A stretch of 59,348 nucleotides of DNA from Parabacteroides goldsteinii. Lineage in GTDB: Bacteria > Bacteroidota > Bacteroidia > Bacteroidales > Tannerellaceae. Location: positions 1-59,348 of the forward strand of contig NZ_JADNBB010000030.1 in assembly GCF_015550595.1 (NCBI RefSeq), read 5' to 3'. The position numbers and the translations under genes were made by a program. Shown here piece after piece: positions 1-9,116 of the stretch (the stretch's first letter is position 1; each line of letters begins with the position of its first letter). Below the pieces are notes generated by a model. The model was not told where the DNA came from. It did not search any database and was given only the letters and a program-made list of their open reading frames with translations.

Positions 1-95
1 ATGGCGAAGTCTCTTTGATAAGGGGATAGCTTCAATGATTGCTTATATCTGTCAAATTAATGAAACATTCAAAACTGATAAATTTTGAACTATCT
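1..95. other. Left edge, no gene recognised
   Basis: These bases lie downstream of the minus-strand transporter gene. An ATG at base 1 runs only five codons before a stop. No terminator hairpin or RNA gene was seen. Confidence 0.5.
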
Positions 96-1295
96 TTATC
101 TCAACTTGTTCCTGTTGAAATGCGGTCCTCCTTTTGCCATAAAGAAGATCGTAGACAACACCGTGAGGCAAGCTCCGAAAAGATAAGCGTGATTGAATCC
201 GCCGAAGGCCTGCGCGATACCTCCCCCTATCATCAATCCGATACCGATACCGACATCCCAGCTGGTGAGGTAAGTCGATGTGGCCGTTCCCCGCTGGCTA
301 TTGGGAGCAAGATTGACAAACAGTGTGTTGAAAGCCGGAAACATCGTGCCGAAAGCGACTCCCTGCGACAAGGCGATCCCAATAAACAGATAGGAAGTGA
401 AGACCGGATTCCATTTCATCAGAGTCTCGAGTGATGCGAGAGCGAAGAAACTGGCACATGCCAGAAACATTCCTAGTATGATAACCAGTGTGATACGTCC
501 TTTGTCTACCTGTCGCCCGGAGAACAGGCGCGAAACGGCCAGTCCGGCTGCCATAAAGGTAAAGTAAAGTCCGGAATGTACCGAAATACCGATCTCGTCG
601 GCATACATGGCAACATAGGTTGTCGTCATTCCATAAGGAATGGAAAGAAGTAATAAGGATAATCCGGCCCAAAGACCTTTCACAAGAAAAAAGCGGTCGA
701 GGGAAATCGGCTCTTTCTTAACCGGTTGCTTGTAAGGTGTTTTTACCAGGTAAGCCATTATAAATCCGAGGAAACAAGAGATCAGCGAACAGGAAAAGAT
801 TACCTCATAATTAAAACTTTCATGCATAAACAGCCCGATCATCGGCCCGAAGCTCATTGCCAGGTTGTTCGCCATCCCGTAATATCCGAGTCCTTCACCA
901 CGTCGGGAAGAAGGCAGGATATCGATCACGATCGTATTACCGGAAACTGTCACCATCCCGAAAGCAAACCCATGCAAGATGCGCAATACGATAAATATAC
1001 TCAACAGGCTGGCTACCATATATCCTGCAAATATAACCATAAAGATACCATAAGCCAGCAGGTATAACGGCCGCCGGGCAAAAGTATCCAGTAGATATCC
1101 CGAAAACGGTCGGATGCAAAGGCAAGCGATTGTATAGCAGGACAGGATGAATCCGATCATTGATTTATCCGTCATAAACCGTTCCTGCAGGTAAAAAGGC
1201 AGGATAGGTAATATCAGGTAAAATGCAAAGAACAGCAAAAAGTTTGCTGTTAATATGTAATAGAAACCGGGAGATAATAACTTGTCTTTTGCCAT
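96..1295 (-). CDS. MFS family transporter
   Basis: A 399-residue inner-membrane protein that is hydrophobic almost throughout, consistent with the 12 helices of the major facilitator superfamily. The cytoplasmic loop between helices 2 and 3 carries the family's motif A (GYLLDTFARRP, residues 66-76: G, D and paired R). A weaker copy (GRQVDKGR) sits at the start of the second half, as expected from the internal duplication. The length is normal and the start (MAKDKL) is the only good ATG. The closest class is sugar- or drug-efflux-like permeases. The substrate cannot be read from the sequence and neighbours give no clue, because pdxB is unrelated and separated by 195 bases. Confident for the superfamily only. 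Confidence 0.85.
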   Translation of the reverse strand: MAKDKLLSPGFYYILTANFLLFFAFYLILPILPFYLQERFMTDKSMIGFILSCYTIACLCIRPFSGYLLDTFARRPLYLLAYGIFMVIFAGYMVASLLSIFIVLRILHGFAFGMVTVSGNTIVIDILPSSRRGEGLGYYGMANNLAMSFGPMIGLFMHESFNYEVIFSCSLISCFLGFIMAYLVKTPYKQPVKKEPISLDRFFLVKGLWAGLSLLLLSIPYGMTTTYVAMYADEIGISVHSGLYFTFMAAGLAVSRLFSGRQVDKGRITLVIILGMFLACASFFALASLETLMKWNPVFTSYLFIGIALSQGVAFGTMFPAFNTLFVNLAPNSQRGTATSTYLTSWDVGIGIGLMIGGGIAQAFGGFNHAYLFGACLTVLSTIFFMAKGGPHFNRNKLR

Positions 1296-1388
1296 TACTG
1301 TGAGTTGTTGTCTTTGTGATTGCTTTTTATGTAAATAAGATGCTTATTTTCAGACTTTTTATCGTTATCTCTTGTCTGTTCCAAGCCG

Positions 1389-1428
1389 ATGTTTTTGCTT
1401 GTTGACAACTGTCGACAGGCAAAAACAT
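1389..1428. repeat. 18-bp-stem hairpin repeat between pdxB and the MFS gene
   Basis: Left arm 1389-1406 reads ATGTTTTTGCTTGTTGAC. The right arm 1411-1428 is its reverse complement at 16 of 18 positions, and both differences are G-T wobbles. The loop is AACT. It lies about 60 bases past the pdxB stop, so it could act as a terminator or mRNA-end structure, although no U-run follows. The core CAACTGTCGA also occurs in the array at 40679-40760, so it may belong to a dispersed repeat family. The rest of the 195-base gap shows nothing further. Confidence 0.7.
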
Positions 1429-1490
1429 TGAGAGCCGACTCCATTCAGTTCGTATACAAGACAGGATGAGATCATAGTCCTTTTCTCTTT

Positions 1491-2594
1491 TTATTGGAAG
1501 CCCAGTTTATCCAAAAGCATTCTTTCTTCTTTTGTCGTATTTATGACCGAATAGGCGGCAAACTCCCTCGGGTGATTATAATTCGCCCGGAACCATTCGA
1601 ATTTATCCGGTCTTTCCCGTAATGCTTTATCTATGATAAACGGATCGAAACTTCTGAGGATCGCGTGTTCGATACGATATTCTGTTACACCGGCCAGATC
1701 GATTACGGGATCGGCGGGTACGGGAGGCACCACCTCATTCAATTTTTCTATCTTCAGATCGAAGAAACGTTCTATATTTTCCAGGCAGGTACGGGTTCCG
1801 TTCGCTTTACCGTCGGCAGAGAATCCCGCAATATGAGGAGTGGCTAAGGCTGCCAGGCTTAATAGTTCGTGGTCGATTGCCGGTTCGTTCTCCCAACAGT
1901 CTATGACAGCCTCGCCGATCTTTCCCGATCTCAACGCGTTAAGAAGTGCCGGTGTATCGTGCACAGCTCCTCTGGATGCATTGACGAACCAGGGCTTTTT
2001 TCGGGTTTTATTAAAGAAATCATCATTGGCCAGATGGCGTGTCATAAAGCGTCCTTCTTTTGTAAGAGGAGTATGGAAAGTGATGATGTCCGACTCTTCT
2101 GCAATCGTGTCTAAAGAGACGAATCCTTCGTTCCCTTCTGCTTCAGCACGGGGAGGGTCATTGCGTAGAACATGTAATCCGTAAGCTGTACAAAGTTTCT
2201 CCAATTCTTTTCCGACATGGCCTACACCGACTATTCCGATCGTTTTACCCTGAAGAGTTTCTTTTCTGCGAAGTGCTAACGTGATTAGTGAAGCCAATAC
2301 GTATTGGGCCACTGAGACGGCATTACATCCCGGAGCATTTTTCCAGGTAATACCGGCTTCGTCGCAATATTTTGTATCGATATGGTCGAAACCGATGGTT
2401 GCGGTGGTGATAAGCCGGACACGGCTACCTTCCAATAGTTCGCGTGTACATTTATCTATACTGCGGACAATCAGGGCATCTGCATCTTGAATAGCTGTAG
2501 GAGTGAATTCTTTTGAGTTGAGGTATTTCACCTCTGCGATCGATTCCGCTATTCCCTTCAGATAGGGGACGGTATTGTCTGTTACAATTTTCAT
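1491..2594 (-). CDS. pdxB: 4-phosphoerythronate dehydrogenase (PdxB)
   Basis: Oxidises 4-phospho-D-erythronate with NAD in the DXP-dependent pyridoxal 5'-phosphate pathway. The 367-residue protein is a D-isomer-specific 2-hydroxyacid dehydrogenase. It has a Rossmann motif GVGHVG at 123-128 and the catalytic triad R208 (NASRG), E235 (WENEP) and H254 (TPHIAG). The C-terminal tail of about 80 residues after the catalytic core (from about 285) fits the PdxB dimerisation domain and separates it from SerA or lactate dehydrogenases. The start is set at MKIVTDN; a longer form would add four residues (MKGK, from 2606). It is transcribed alone, with a -7 promoter box about 57 bases upstream. Confidence 0.88.
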   Translation of the reverse strand: MKIVTDNTVPYLKGIAESIAEVKYLNSKEFTPTAIQDADALIVRSIDKCTRELLEGSRVRLITTATIGFDHIDTKYCDEAGITWKNAPGCNAVSVAQYVLASLITLALRRKETLQGKTIGIVGVGHVGKELEKLCTAYGLHVLRNDPPRAEAEGNEGFVSLDTIAEESDIITFHTPLTKEGRFMTRHLANDDFFNKTRKKPWFVNASRGAVHDTPALLNALRSGKIGEAVIDCWENEPAIDHELLSLAALATPHIAGFSADGKANGTRTCLENIERFFDLKIEKLNEVVPPVPADPVIDLAGVTEYRIEHAILRSFDPFIIDKALRERPDKFEWFRANYNHPREFAAYSVINTTKEERMLLDKLGFQ

Positions 2595-2650
2595 TTTGCC
2601 TTTCAATTTAAGTCGAAAGAGGGTATTTCCTCCTGTATTCTACGTGTTTG

Positions 2651-2658
2651 CAAAGGTA
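2651..2658 (-). promoter_or_regulatory. -7 box for pdxB
   Basis: On the minus strand this reads TACCTTTG, an exact match to the Bacteroides TAnnTTTG element. No clear -33 TTTG was found 19-21 bases further upstream, so only half the signal is supported. Confidence 0.5.
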
Positions 2659-2769
2659 GTGCTTTCCGTTTCATTATTGCTGTTTTCTTACTGTTTTGTG
2701 GGCTGTGTGAATAAATGTTCTTATTTGTGGGGATATTGTATTAAATTAATGAAATACGAATAAAGTAAG

Positions 2770-3011
2770 AGTTCTGGTAGAACTCTTTCATATATTATGA
2801 AATATAATTAGTGTCAGTCTTTTCGGTCTTTTCGTTTTCCTTATTGTAGAATTACGGTAGCTTTCGATTGATTAATTTGCAGGCCTCATAAATTATGGTT
2901 TCAAATAAAATTGTATACAGATGTGATTTTTTGATATAAATATAGCATATAAATATAAAATTAATATATTTGCCGTTAAAGAATGTATGATGACATAGTC
3001 CTACCAGAACT
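2770..3011. repeat. 22-bp inverted repeat pair flanking the susC leader (possible invertible segment)
   Basis: Bases 2770-2791 (starting AGTTCTGGTAG) and the reverse complement of 2990-3011 agree at 19 of 22 positions; they enclose about 200 bases. Each arm is itself roughly palindromic around TGGTA (AGTTC-TGGTA-GAACT in the left arm). A rightward -7 promoter box lies just inside the right arm, 153 bases before the SusC start. This arrangement fits an invertible promoter cassette. It could equally be a pair of regulator sites. The remaining bases of the 2595-3124 gap are AT-rich and hold no gene. Confidence 0.5.
2965..2972 (+). promoter_or_regulatory. -7 box for the first susC operon
   Basis: Reads TATATTTG, an exact TAnnTTTG match pointing at susC. 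A TTTG exists at 2930-2933, but 31 bases away instead of the usual 19-21. Transcription would begin near 2979, giving a leader of about 145 bases. Confidence 0.45.
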
Positions 3012-3124
3012 AATGCTATTTATATCGATTGTTTTTTGACTGTCAGTTGCGGATTGATTTGAAATTAGGCACTGCCATGTGTTTGTGAGAGTAATGAGAA
3101 GCGTTGATTTTAATAAATATGGTT

Positions 3125-6100
3125 ATGAAAAAAATTTTTTCAGTTCTTTTTGCCATTTTGTTGTGTACTCAACTGGTGGTAGCGCAGAATAAGCTGGTGA
3201 CAGGTGTGGTTACATCTGTTGAAGACGGCTTGCCGATGATTGGAGTAGCGATCGTGGATAAACAAACCATGAACGGAGTGACAACGAACGAAAACGGAGA
3301 GTTTTCCATTGAAGTTACTGCCCGGACAAAGGTTCTCCATGTCTCTTATCTAGGTTATAAAACGGTAGAAGCTCCTATCGTTGGAAATAATCTGAATATT
3401 AAAATGGAACCGGATGTCGTAGCTATCGATGAGGTAATGGTGGTAGCGTATGGTACCGGGAAAAAATCAACTTTTACGGGGTCGGCTACGGTAATTAAAA
3501 AAGAATCCCTTGAAAAAATACGTGCATCTAATGTGACTCAGGCTTTGCAGGGACAAAGTTCTGGCGTGCAGGTCCTCAACAGTAGTGGTGAACCGGGTGC
3601 GGATGCAAAGATTATGATCCGTGGTATTGGTTCGATGAATGCATCAAGTGATCCGTTGTATGTGGTAGACGGAACAGCTTATAATGGCTATTTGAATGCG
3701 ATTAACCCTGCAGATATTGAATCGATGACAGTTTTGAAAGATGCTTCTGCAACAGCATTGTACGGATCTCGTGCAGCAAATGGTGTTGTCATGATTACAA
3801 CTCGTAAAGGTGTATCTGAAAAAGGACAGATAAACTTTCGTTCTACCTGGGGATTCGCCAGTCTGGCTGTTGATTTACCACGGGAATTGACAGCCGATGA
3901 ATTCTCTGTTTTGACTTGGCGCTCATTGTATAACGGGTATAAAGACTGGGGATATACAGAAGATGATTCAAGATCATGGGCTTCTGCATATTTGACAAGT
4001 GAATTTGGATGTAACCCCTATAATGTAGCATCACCTGTAGGTATAGATGGAAAAATGGATCCTAATGCAAAACTATTATATTCAGGTAATTGGAGAGACG
4101 AACTGTTTAAATCTGGTTTACGTCAGGAATATACAATCGATTTTAGTGGAAAATCGAAGAAAGCGGATTACTATTTGTCTGCAGGCTACCTAAATGATAA
4201 GGGAGTATTTTCAATTCAACGATTTGAACGTTATTCGACTCGGGCCAGTTTTAATTATATGGTAAATAATTGGTTGCAGGTTGGTACTAATATAAGTTTA
4301 TCTCATAGTGTACGCGAAGGCTCTGCAAGTACAGGTACAGTCTGGTTCCTTCGTACAATGCCTTCAGTTTATCCGATTTACGAGAGAGATCAGACTTCAG
4401 GTGATTATATCCTAGATAAAAATGGCGGACGTATTTACGATTATGGGGATTATCGTAAAGCATGGCAAGGATGGAATCCTTTGGCTGATGATGTTTATAA
4501 TAACGCTCCATGGACACATGATGATGTATCCAACAGAAGTTATTTTGAAATTACATTTATGCCGGGCCTGAAATGGCGCACAAATTTTAGTGTGGACTTT
4601 TATCAATATAATTATGACGGATATACAAGTAGCGAACATGGTTATGCTGCCGGTTATAAAGGAGAAGCTTTTAAAGAGAGCGATCGTAATTTTGCATATA
4701 CTGTTAATAACTTGTTGACTTACGAAAAAACATTTGGCGATCATTCATTATCTGTTTTGTTGGGCCAGGAGGCTTATTCTTTACAATATAAACTATTGTC
4801 AGCTTCAAAGCGTGGTTTTCCGTTTCCCGGAGTTGAAGAAATCGGTTCGGCTGCTGTAATGAATAGTATGAATTCTTATCAGGATAAATATCGTTTGTTA
4901 AGTTGGCTAAGCCGTGTGGAATATGACTATAAAGACCGGTATTATATTTCTGGAAGTTTCCGTACCGATGGGTCTTCCCGTTTCCATCCGGATAACCGTT
5001 GGGGAAGTTTTTGGTCGTTGGGTGCATCCTGGAGACTGTCGAATGAAGAATTTCTGAAACCGTATAGCGGATGGTTGGATAATCTGAAACTTAAGGCTAG
5101 TTATGGTGCTGTAGGTAATGATAACCTGGGGACATATTATGCTTATCAAGGATTGTATCAGACAGGGATGAATAATTATACAGATCCGGGTGTTATGGTT
5201 AGCCGTCTAGCTAATAAGGATTTAAAATGGGAAAGTAATATGCAGTTTAATATCGGACTGGAATTTGCTTTATTTAATAAGTTAAGTGGTAGTGTTGAAT
5301 GGTTTAGTCGTAAATCTAAAGATTTGTTGTTTACATTACCGATGGCTCCTTCCACAGGATTTAGCGGTATAGATCGTAATATTGGTGATGTAAAAAATCA
5401 AGGTATTGAATTCTCATTGAATTACGCAGCTATTTCAAATAAGAATTTTAAGTGGACAATTGATTTGAACGGAACAACATATAAAAATCGTATTACTAAA
5501 TTGCCACAAGATGAAATAAACTCAGGAGTATTTAAGTGGCGTGAGGGTGAATCCCGATATAATTTCTGGGGAGTTGAATATGCAGGTGTAAATAGAGAAA
5601 CCGGAAATGATCAATATTGGAAAAACGTTTATGAAACAAATGATAAGGGTGAAAAAGTATTGAAAGAGCGTGTTTTAACTGAAGATTATAATGAGGTGAC
5701 AAGTGATAGTCAGAAAAAATATCTGGGTGATGCTATTCCTGCTTTGTTCGGTGGTGTGACGAATAATTTTTCTTATAAAGGAATAGATTTGTCATTCATG
5801 ATCTATTACAGTATAGGAGGTAAATTATATGACAGTGATTATGCTCAGATGATGTCTTATCGTACTGGTTATAGTATGCATCCGGATATGTTGGAATCAT
5901 GGACTCCGGAAACTCCCGATGCTAAATTTCCCCGGTTATCAAATGCCTATGCTAATTATTTAGGAACTTATACTTCTAAGTTTTTATTTAATAACTCATT
6001 TGCCCGTTTGAGAAATGTGACACTAGGTTATACTGTCCCAAAAGAATTCACATCTAAATTCAATATAAATACATTGCGTTTATTTGTTCAGGGTGACAAT

Positions 6101-6223
6101 TTAATAACTATTGGTAGTGCGGCTCGTCGTGGAACGGATCCTGAGCAAAGTATTTCCGGAACAACAGATAACCGGTTCCCTACGACTAAATCTTTTTCTT
6201 TCGGATTGCAGTTGAATTTATAA
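3125..6223 (+). CDS. SusC-like TonB-dependent outer-membrane transporter
   Basis: Imports oligosaccharides or other nutrients across the outer membrane, driven by TonB, with the following SusD as lid. The 1,032-residue protein has a signal peptide (MKKIFSVLF to VVAQ), a carboxypeptidase-regulatory-like domain at about 25-105, and a plug domain with hallmark stretches such as IRGIG and LYGSRAANGV at about 115-235. A long beta-barrel follows and ends in an aromatic/hydrophobic strand (FGLQLNL). There is no STN domain, so signalling through an anti-sigma factor is not expected. The start is taken at the third in-frame ATG because the signal peptide begins there; a longer form from 3104 would place a charged-free extension in front of it. 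It leads an operon with SusD and probably the GH43 enzyme. Confidence 0.93.
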   Translation: MKKIFSVLFAILLCTQLVVAQNKLVTGVVTSVEDGLPMIGVAIVDKQTMNGVTTNENGEFSIEVTARTKVLHVSYLGYKTVEAPIVGNNLNIKMEPDVVAIDEVMVVAYGTGKKSTFTGSATVIKKESLEKIRASNVTQALQGQSSGVQVLNSSGEPGADAKIMIRGIGSMNASSDPLYVVDGTAYNGYLNAINPADIESMTVLKDASATALYGSRAANGVVMITTRKGVSEKGQINFRSTWGFASLAVDLPRELTADEFSVLTWRSLYNGYKDWGYTEDDSRSWASAYLTSEFGCNPYNVASPVGIDGKMDPNAKLLYSGNWRDELFKSGLRQEYTIDFSGKSKKADYYLSAGYLNDKGVFSIQRFERYSTRASFNYMVNNWLQVGTNISLSHSVREGSASTGTVWFLRTMPSVYPIYERDQTSGDYILDKNGGRIYDYGDYRKAWQGWNPLADDVYNNAPWTHDDVSNRSYFEITFMPGLKWRTNFSVDFYQYNYDGYTSSEHGYAAGYKGEAFKESDRNFAYTVNNLLTYEKTFGDHSLSVLLGQEAYSLQYKLLSASKRGFPFPGVEEIGSAAVMNSMNSYQDKYRLLSWLSRVEYDYKDRYYISGSFRTDGSSRFHPDNRWGSFWSLGASWRLSNEEFLKPYSGWLDNLKLKASYGAVGNDNLGTYYAYQGLYQTGMNNYTDPGVMVSRLANKDLKWESNMQFNIGLEFALFNKLSGSVEWFSRKSKDLLFTLPMAPSTGFSGIDRNIGDVKNQGIEFSLNYAAISNKNFKWTIDLNGTTYKNRITKLPQDEINSGVFKWREGESRYNFWGVEYAGVNRETGNDQYWKNVYETNDKGEKVLKERVLTEDYNEVTSDSQKKYLGDAIPALFGGVTNNFSYKGIDLSFMIYYSIGGKLYDSDYAQMMSYRTGYSMHPDMLESWTPETPDAKFPRLSNAYANYLGTYTSKFLFNNSFARLRNVTLGYTVPKEFTSKFNINTLRLFVQGDNLITIGSAARRGTDPEQSISGTTDNRFPTTKSFSFGLQLNL

Positions 6224-6251
6224 GTACAGTCAAATTAATTAATGATAAGTT

Positions 6252-7751
6252 ATGAGAACAATTAAATATATTTTATCCGTATTTGTTGCAGGGCTTTTTT
6301 CCGGAGGATTAATGTCTTGTAGTGATTTCCTGGAAACAAAACCATCTACAGCTGTTGCAGATGACGATGTTTTTACTACCACAGCCGGTGCTCAATCAGC
6401 TTTGAATGGTTGTTATTATCAAATGCGTGCCCGTAACAGTGGAGGAGCTGACCGTGATGATGATTATGGGATTCCTTCTATACAAATGATTGCTGATATG
6501 TGTGGAGAAGATATGATGAATAACGGAAGGGCCTGGTATGTATGGAATTATAATTATTGGGGAGAAACACAGGCCAATATATTTCGTGCACCACAACTTT
6601 GGACATTCCATTATCGCCTGATCAACAATCTGAATTCTGTTATTGCTTATGTCGATGACACCGAAGGTGACGATCAGGATAAACAATATATTAAAGGACA
6701 GGCCTTAGCAATGCGTGGGTGGGCTTATTTTAGTTTAACACGTCTATTTCAACAAACCTATGCAATAGCCAAAGATATGCCGGGACTTCCTTTATATACC
6801 GAACCGACAACTGAAAAGACAGAAGGGCAACCTCGTGGAACATTGGAGCAAACTTATACGCAGATTGTTTCTGACCTGACTGCAGCTGAACCGATGTTGG
6901 AAGGATTTGTTCGTAGTGCCAATTACCCAAATGTTTTTAATCAGGCTATCGTACAGGGGATTTTGTCAGAAGTTTATCAGGTGATGAATAATTGGTCAAA
7001 ATCGGAGGAATATGCGAAAAAAGTATTGGCCCGGTATCCATTATCAACGGTCGATGACTATACAAATGGTTTTAATAATCATTCAACGGCATCATGGATT
7101 TGGTCGATCAAACAAACAGAAGAGCAGAATATGGGTGACTATTCTCCATTTGCCATGTGGTATAACGGTACCCGTAAATGCTGGACTTTCGGAGGCTTTA
7201 TTTTAGCTGATGATTTTGTAAGTTTATTTGACAAAGATGATATTCGTTTTAAGCAGTTGGAACGTTGGTCGGAAGGAGAAGGTGATAATAAGAAAGAATT
7301 TTGGGTTTCATTTAAATTCCGTGATAATGAAGATTGCCGAGGTTCTATGGTTGTCATGCGTTCGGATGAAATGTTACTGAATGCTGCAGAAGCGATGGCA
7401 CGCCAAGGAAAGGATGCAGATGCTAAAGAATTGTTGTGGCAACTTCAGGATTTGAGAAATGCAAAACGTTCAGAATCAACAGGTGATCAGCTAATTGAAG
7501 ATATATTAAAAGAGAGACGGAAAGAACTATATGGAGAAGGTTTCGCTGTGTTCGATTTGATTCGTAATCAGAAGCCGTTGTTACGTACAGGTAACCATGT
7601 CGTTTATGGTGGCGCAACGCCGTTACCGGCCCGTTCATGGCGTTTTATTTATCAGATACCAGGAACAGAAATAAAAAACAATAAAGCTTTAGTTGATGAA
7701 ACCTGGCCTGCCGGTGACCAAAATCCCTATAGTGGAGTTTATGAGCCATAA
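6252..7751 (+). CDS. SusD-like surface glycan-binding lipoprotein (RagB/SusD family)
   Basis: A 499-residue lipoprotein with signal peptide and lipobox LMSC (C23), followed by the family-typical SDFLETKPS. The N-terminal SusD-like domain carries helical TPR-type segments (such as KGQALAMRGWAYFSLTRLFQ). The C-terminal RagB/SusD region ends with RRKELYGEGFAVFDLIRNQKP and PIPGTEI-like residues. It lies 28 bases after SusC, with which it should form the ligand-capturing complex at the cell surface. The ligand cannot be read from sequence; the adjacent GH43 suggests an arabinose- or xylose-containing glycan. Confidence 0.92.
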   Translation: MRTIKYILSVFVAGLFSGGLMSCSDFLETKPSTAVADDDVFTTTAGAQSALNGCYYQMRARNSGGADRDDDYGIPSIQMIADMCGEDMMNNGRAWYVWNYNYWGETQANIFRAPQLWTFHYRLINNLNSVIAYVDDTEGDDQDKQYIKGQALAMRGWAYFSLTRLFQQTYAIAKDMPGLPLYTEPTTEKTEGQPRGTLEQTYTQIVSDLTAAEPMLEGFVRSANYPNVFNQAIVQGILSEVYQVMNNWSKSEEYAKKVLARYPLSTVDDYTNGFNNHSTASWIWSIKQTEEQNMGDYSPFAMWYNGTRKCWTFGGFILADDFVSLFDKDDIRFKQLERWSEGEGDNKKEFWVSFKFRDNEDCRGSMVVMRSDEMLLNAAEAMARQGKDADAKELLWQLQDLRNAKRSESTGDQLIEDILKERRKELYGEGFAVFDLIRNQKPLLRTGNHVVYGGATPLPARSWRFIYQIPGTEIKNNKALVDETWPAGDQNPYSGVYEP

Positions 7752-7780
7752 CACACTTTTTTAACGAATAGCTTTTTCGA

Positions 7781-7813
7781 CGGGTCCGGGCAATCAATAT
7801 TTGTCCGGGCCTG
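7781..7813 (+). terminator. Hairpin after the first susCD pair
   Basis: The stem 7783-7793 (GGTCCGGGCAA) pairs with 7801-7811 (TTGTCCGGGCC) over 11 positions including two wobbles, with a seven-base loop. A T-rich but interrupted stretch (TGTTGTTTGTT) follows. It may attenuate transcription between susD and the glycosidase gene. Confidence 0.6.
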
Positions 7814-7942
7814 TTGTTTGTTATAGCTATATAGCTAAAAATGATTTATATTTGTATCATATAATACCTGGAGTGTATAATAAACGGTATCTTCCGGTTT
7901 GGTGTGAAGGAGAAGAATATTATTAATATAAGAAATTGGATT

Positions 7943-9040
7943 ATGAAGCATGTATTTTGGAGTCTGTTACTTTTAATGTTAACCTTTGGTCTGTCTGCCC
8001 ATGGCGAAGGTAAATATACGAATCCCCTACCTGTGAAATTTGGTGATCCCTATGTGCTGTTGGCTTCCGATGGCCGTTATTATATGTATGGCACGGGGGC
8101 AGGTGCGGTAGATGGCTTTTGTGTCTATTCTTCGGATAATTTGATAGACTGGAAAGCGGAAGGCCAGGTGTATCGTGGTAATGTTCCCGGTTCCTGGGCT
8201 GTTGCTAACTTCTGGGCTCCGGAAGTATATGAACGGAATGGGAAGTATTATATGTTTTTCAGTGCAGACTGGAAAGAAAATCCGACGAATGAGTTGGAGA
8301 ATTTCCGGATAGGTATTGCGGTATCCGATAAACCGACCGGCCCTTTTAAAGAGATGAGTGACCGTCCCCTTTTTGACCCCGGTTATCCGGCTATCGATGG
8401 AAATCTGCTGGAAGATTCCGATGGACGCCTTTATCTGTATTATTCACGGTGTTGTTATAAGCATCCGGTAGAAAGTGAAGTTGCCGATTGGGCACGCGGG
8501 AAAGGAATGTTTAAAGAAATAGAAGAAAGTTGGATCTATGGTGTCGAACTGAAACCGGATTTGAGTGGCATTATCGGTGAGCCGGTCCTGGTACTTCGTC
8601 CCCCTGTGACAAATGAAGATCCGCAAGCGGAGTGGGAGAGCCGTTCTGTTACCTCCGGTGAAGTAAACCGCCGATGGACGGAGGGTTCTTATATCTTCAA
8701 AAAAGGGGATGTATTTTATATGATGTATTCTGCCAATTATTTTGGAGGCAAGAACTATGCTGTCGGTTATGCTACCTCTAAATCCCCGCTCGGTCCGTTT
8801 GTGAAGTCTGCGAACAACCCGGTATTGCAGAAGAATGTGGAAAAAGGAGGAATTGTAACCGGAACCGGTCATAACAGTGTGACTTATTCGAAAGATGGAA
8901 AGCAGATGTATTGTGTCTATCATGGACGTACGGAGGCAACCGGTGAAGAACGTGTTGTTTTTATCGATAAGATGGGAGTAGACCAGGAGGGCAACTTATA
9001 TGTTGAAGGACCTACTACTACTTTACAGCAGATGCGTTGA
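7943..9040 (+). CDS. Secreted glycoside hydrolase family 43 enzyme
   Basis: A 365-residue five-bladed beta-propeller enzyme of GH43, a family of arabinofuranosidases, arabinanases, xylosidases and some galactosidases. The three acidic residues are visible: general base D35 (FGDPYV), pKa modulator D152 (PAIDGNLL) and general acid E247 (WTEGSYIFK). Blade motifs such as KYYMFFSA and FYMMYSANY recur. A type I signal peptide (MKHVFWSLLL to LSAHG) points to export; no lipobox is seen. The start is set at this ATG because the 13 upstream in-frame residues would mask the signal peptide. It is 191 bases after susD with a hairpin between, so it could be co-transcribed at a reduced level. The substrate is not resolved. 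Confidence 0.88.
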   Translation: MKHVFWSLLLLMLTFGLSAHGEGKYTNPLPVKFGDPYVLLASDGRYYMYGTGAGAVDGFCVYSSDNLIDWKAEGQVYRGNVPGSWAVANFWAPEVYERNGKYYMFFSADWKENPTNELENFRIGIAVSDKPTGPFKEMSDRPLFDPGYPAIDGNLLEDSDGRLYLYYSRCCYKHPVESEVADWARGKGMFKEIEESWIYGVELKPDLSGIIGEPVLVLRPPVTNEDPQAEWESRSVTSGEVNRRWTEGSYIFKKGDVFYMMYSANYFGGKNYAVGYATSKSPLGPFVKSANNPVLQKNVEKGGIVTGTGHNSVTYSKDGKQMYCVYHGRTEATGEERVVFIDKMGVDQEGNLYVEGPTTTLQQMR

Positions 9041-9049
9041 AAGTTTCAC

Positions 9050-9080
9050 TTTGCCTAACTGAAAAGATTTTCTACCTTTG
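9050..9080 (+). promoter_or_regulatory. Full consensus promoter for the DUF4254-GT9 operon
   Basis: TTTG at 9050-9053, a 19-base spacer and TACCTTTG at 9073-9080 match both halves of the Bacteroides primary-sigma consensus. Transcription should start near 9087, about 30 bases before the first gene. This is the best promoter in the window. Confidence 0.75.
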
Positions 9081-9116
9081 TGAACAGTATTTACAGAAAG
9101 AAAAAACAGTAGTAAT

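Noticed and set aside
39-434. 131-residue open frame on the plus strand
   Set aside because: It lies opposite the MFS gene and codes for a charged sequence without any family pattern; the minus-strand gene has the clear membrane pattern.
4412-5149. Open frames on the minus strand within the first susC gene
   Set aside because: They mirror the barrel-coding strand and have no domain or start signal of their own.
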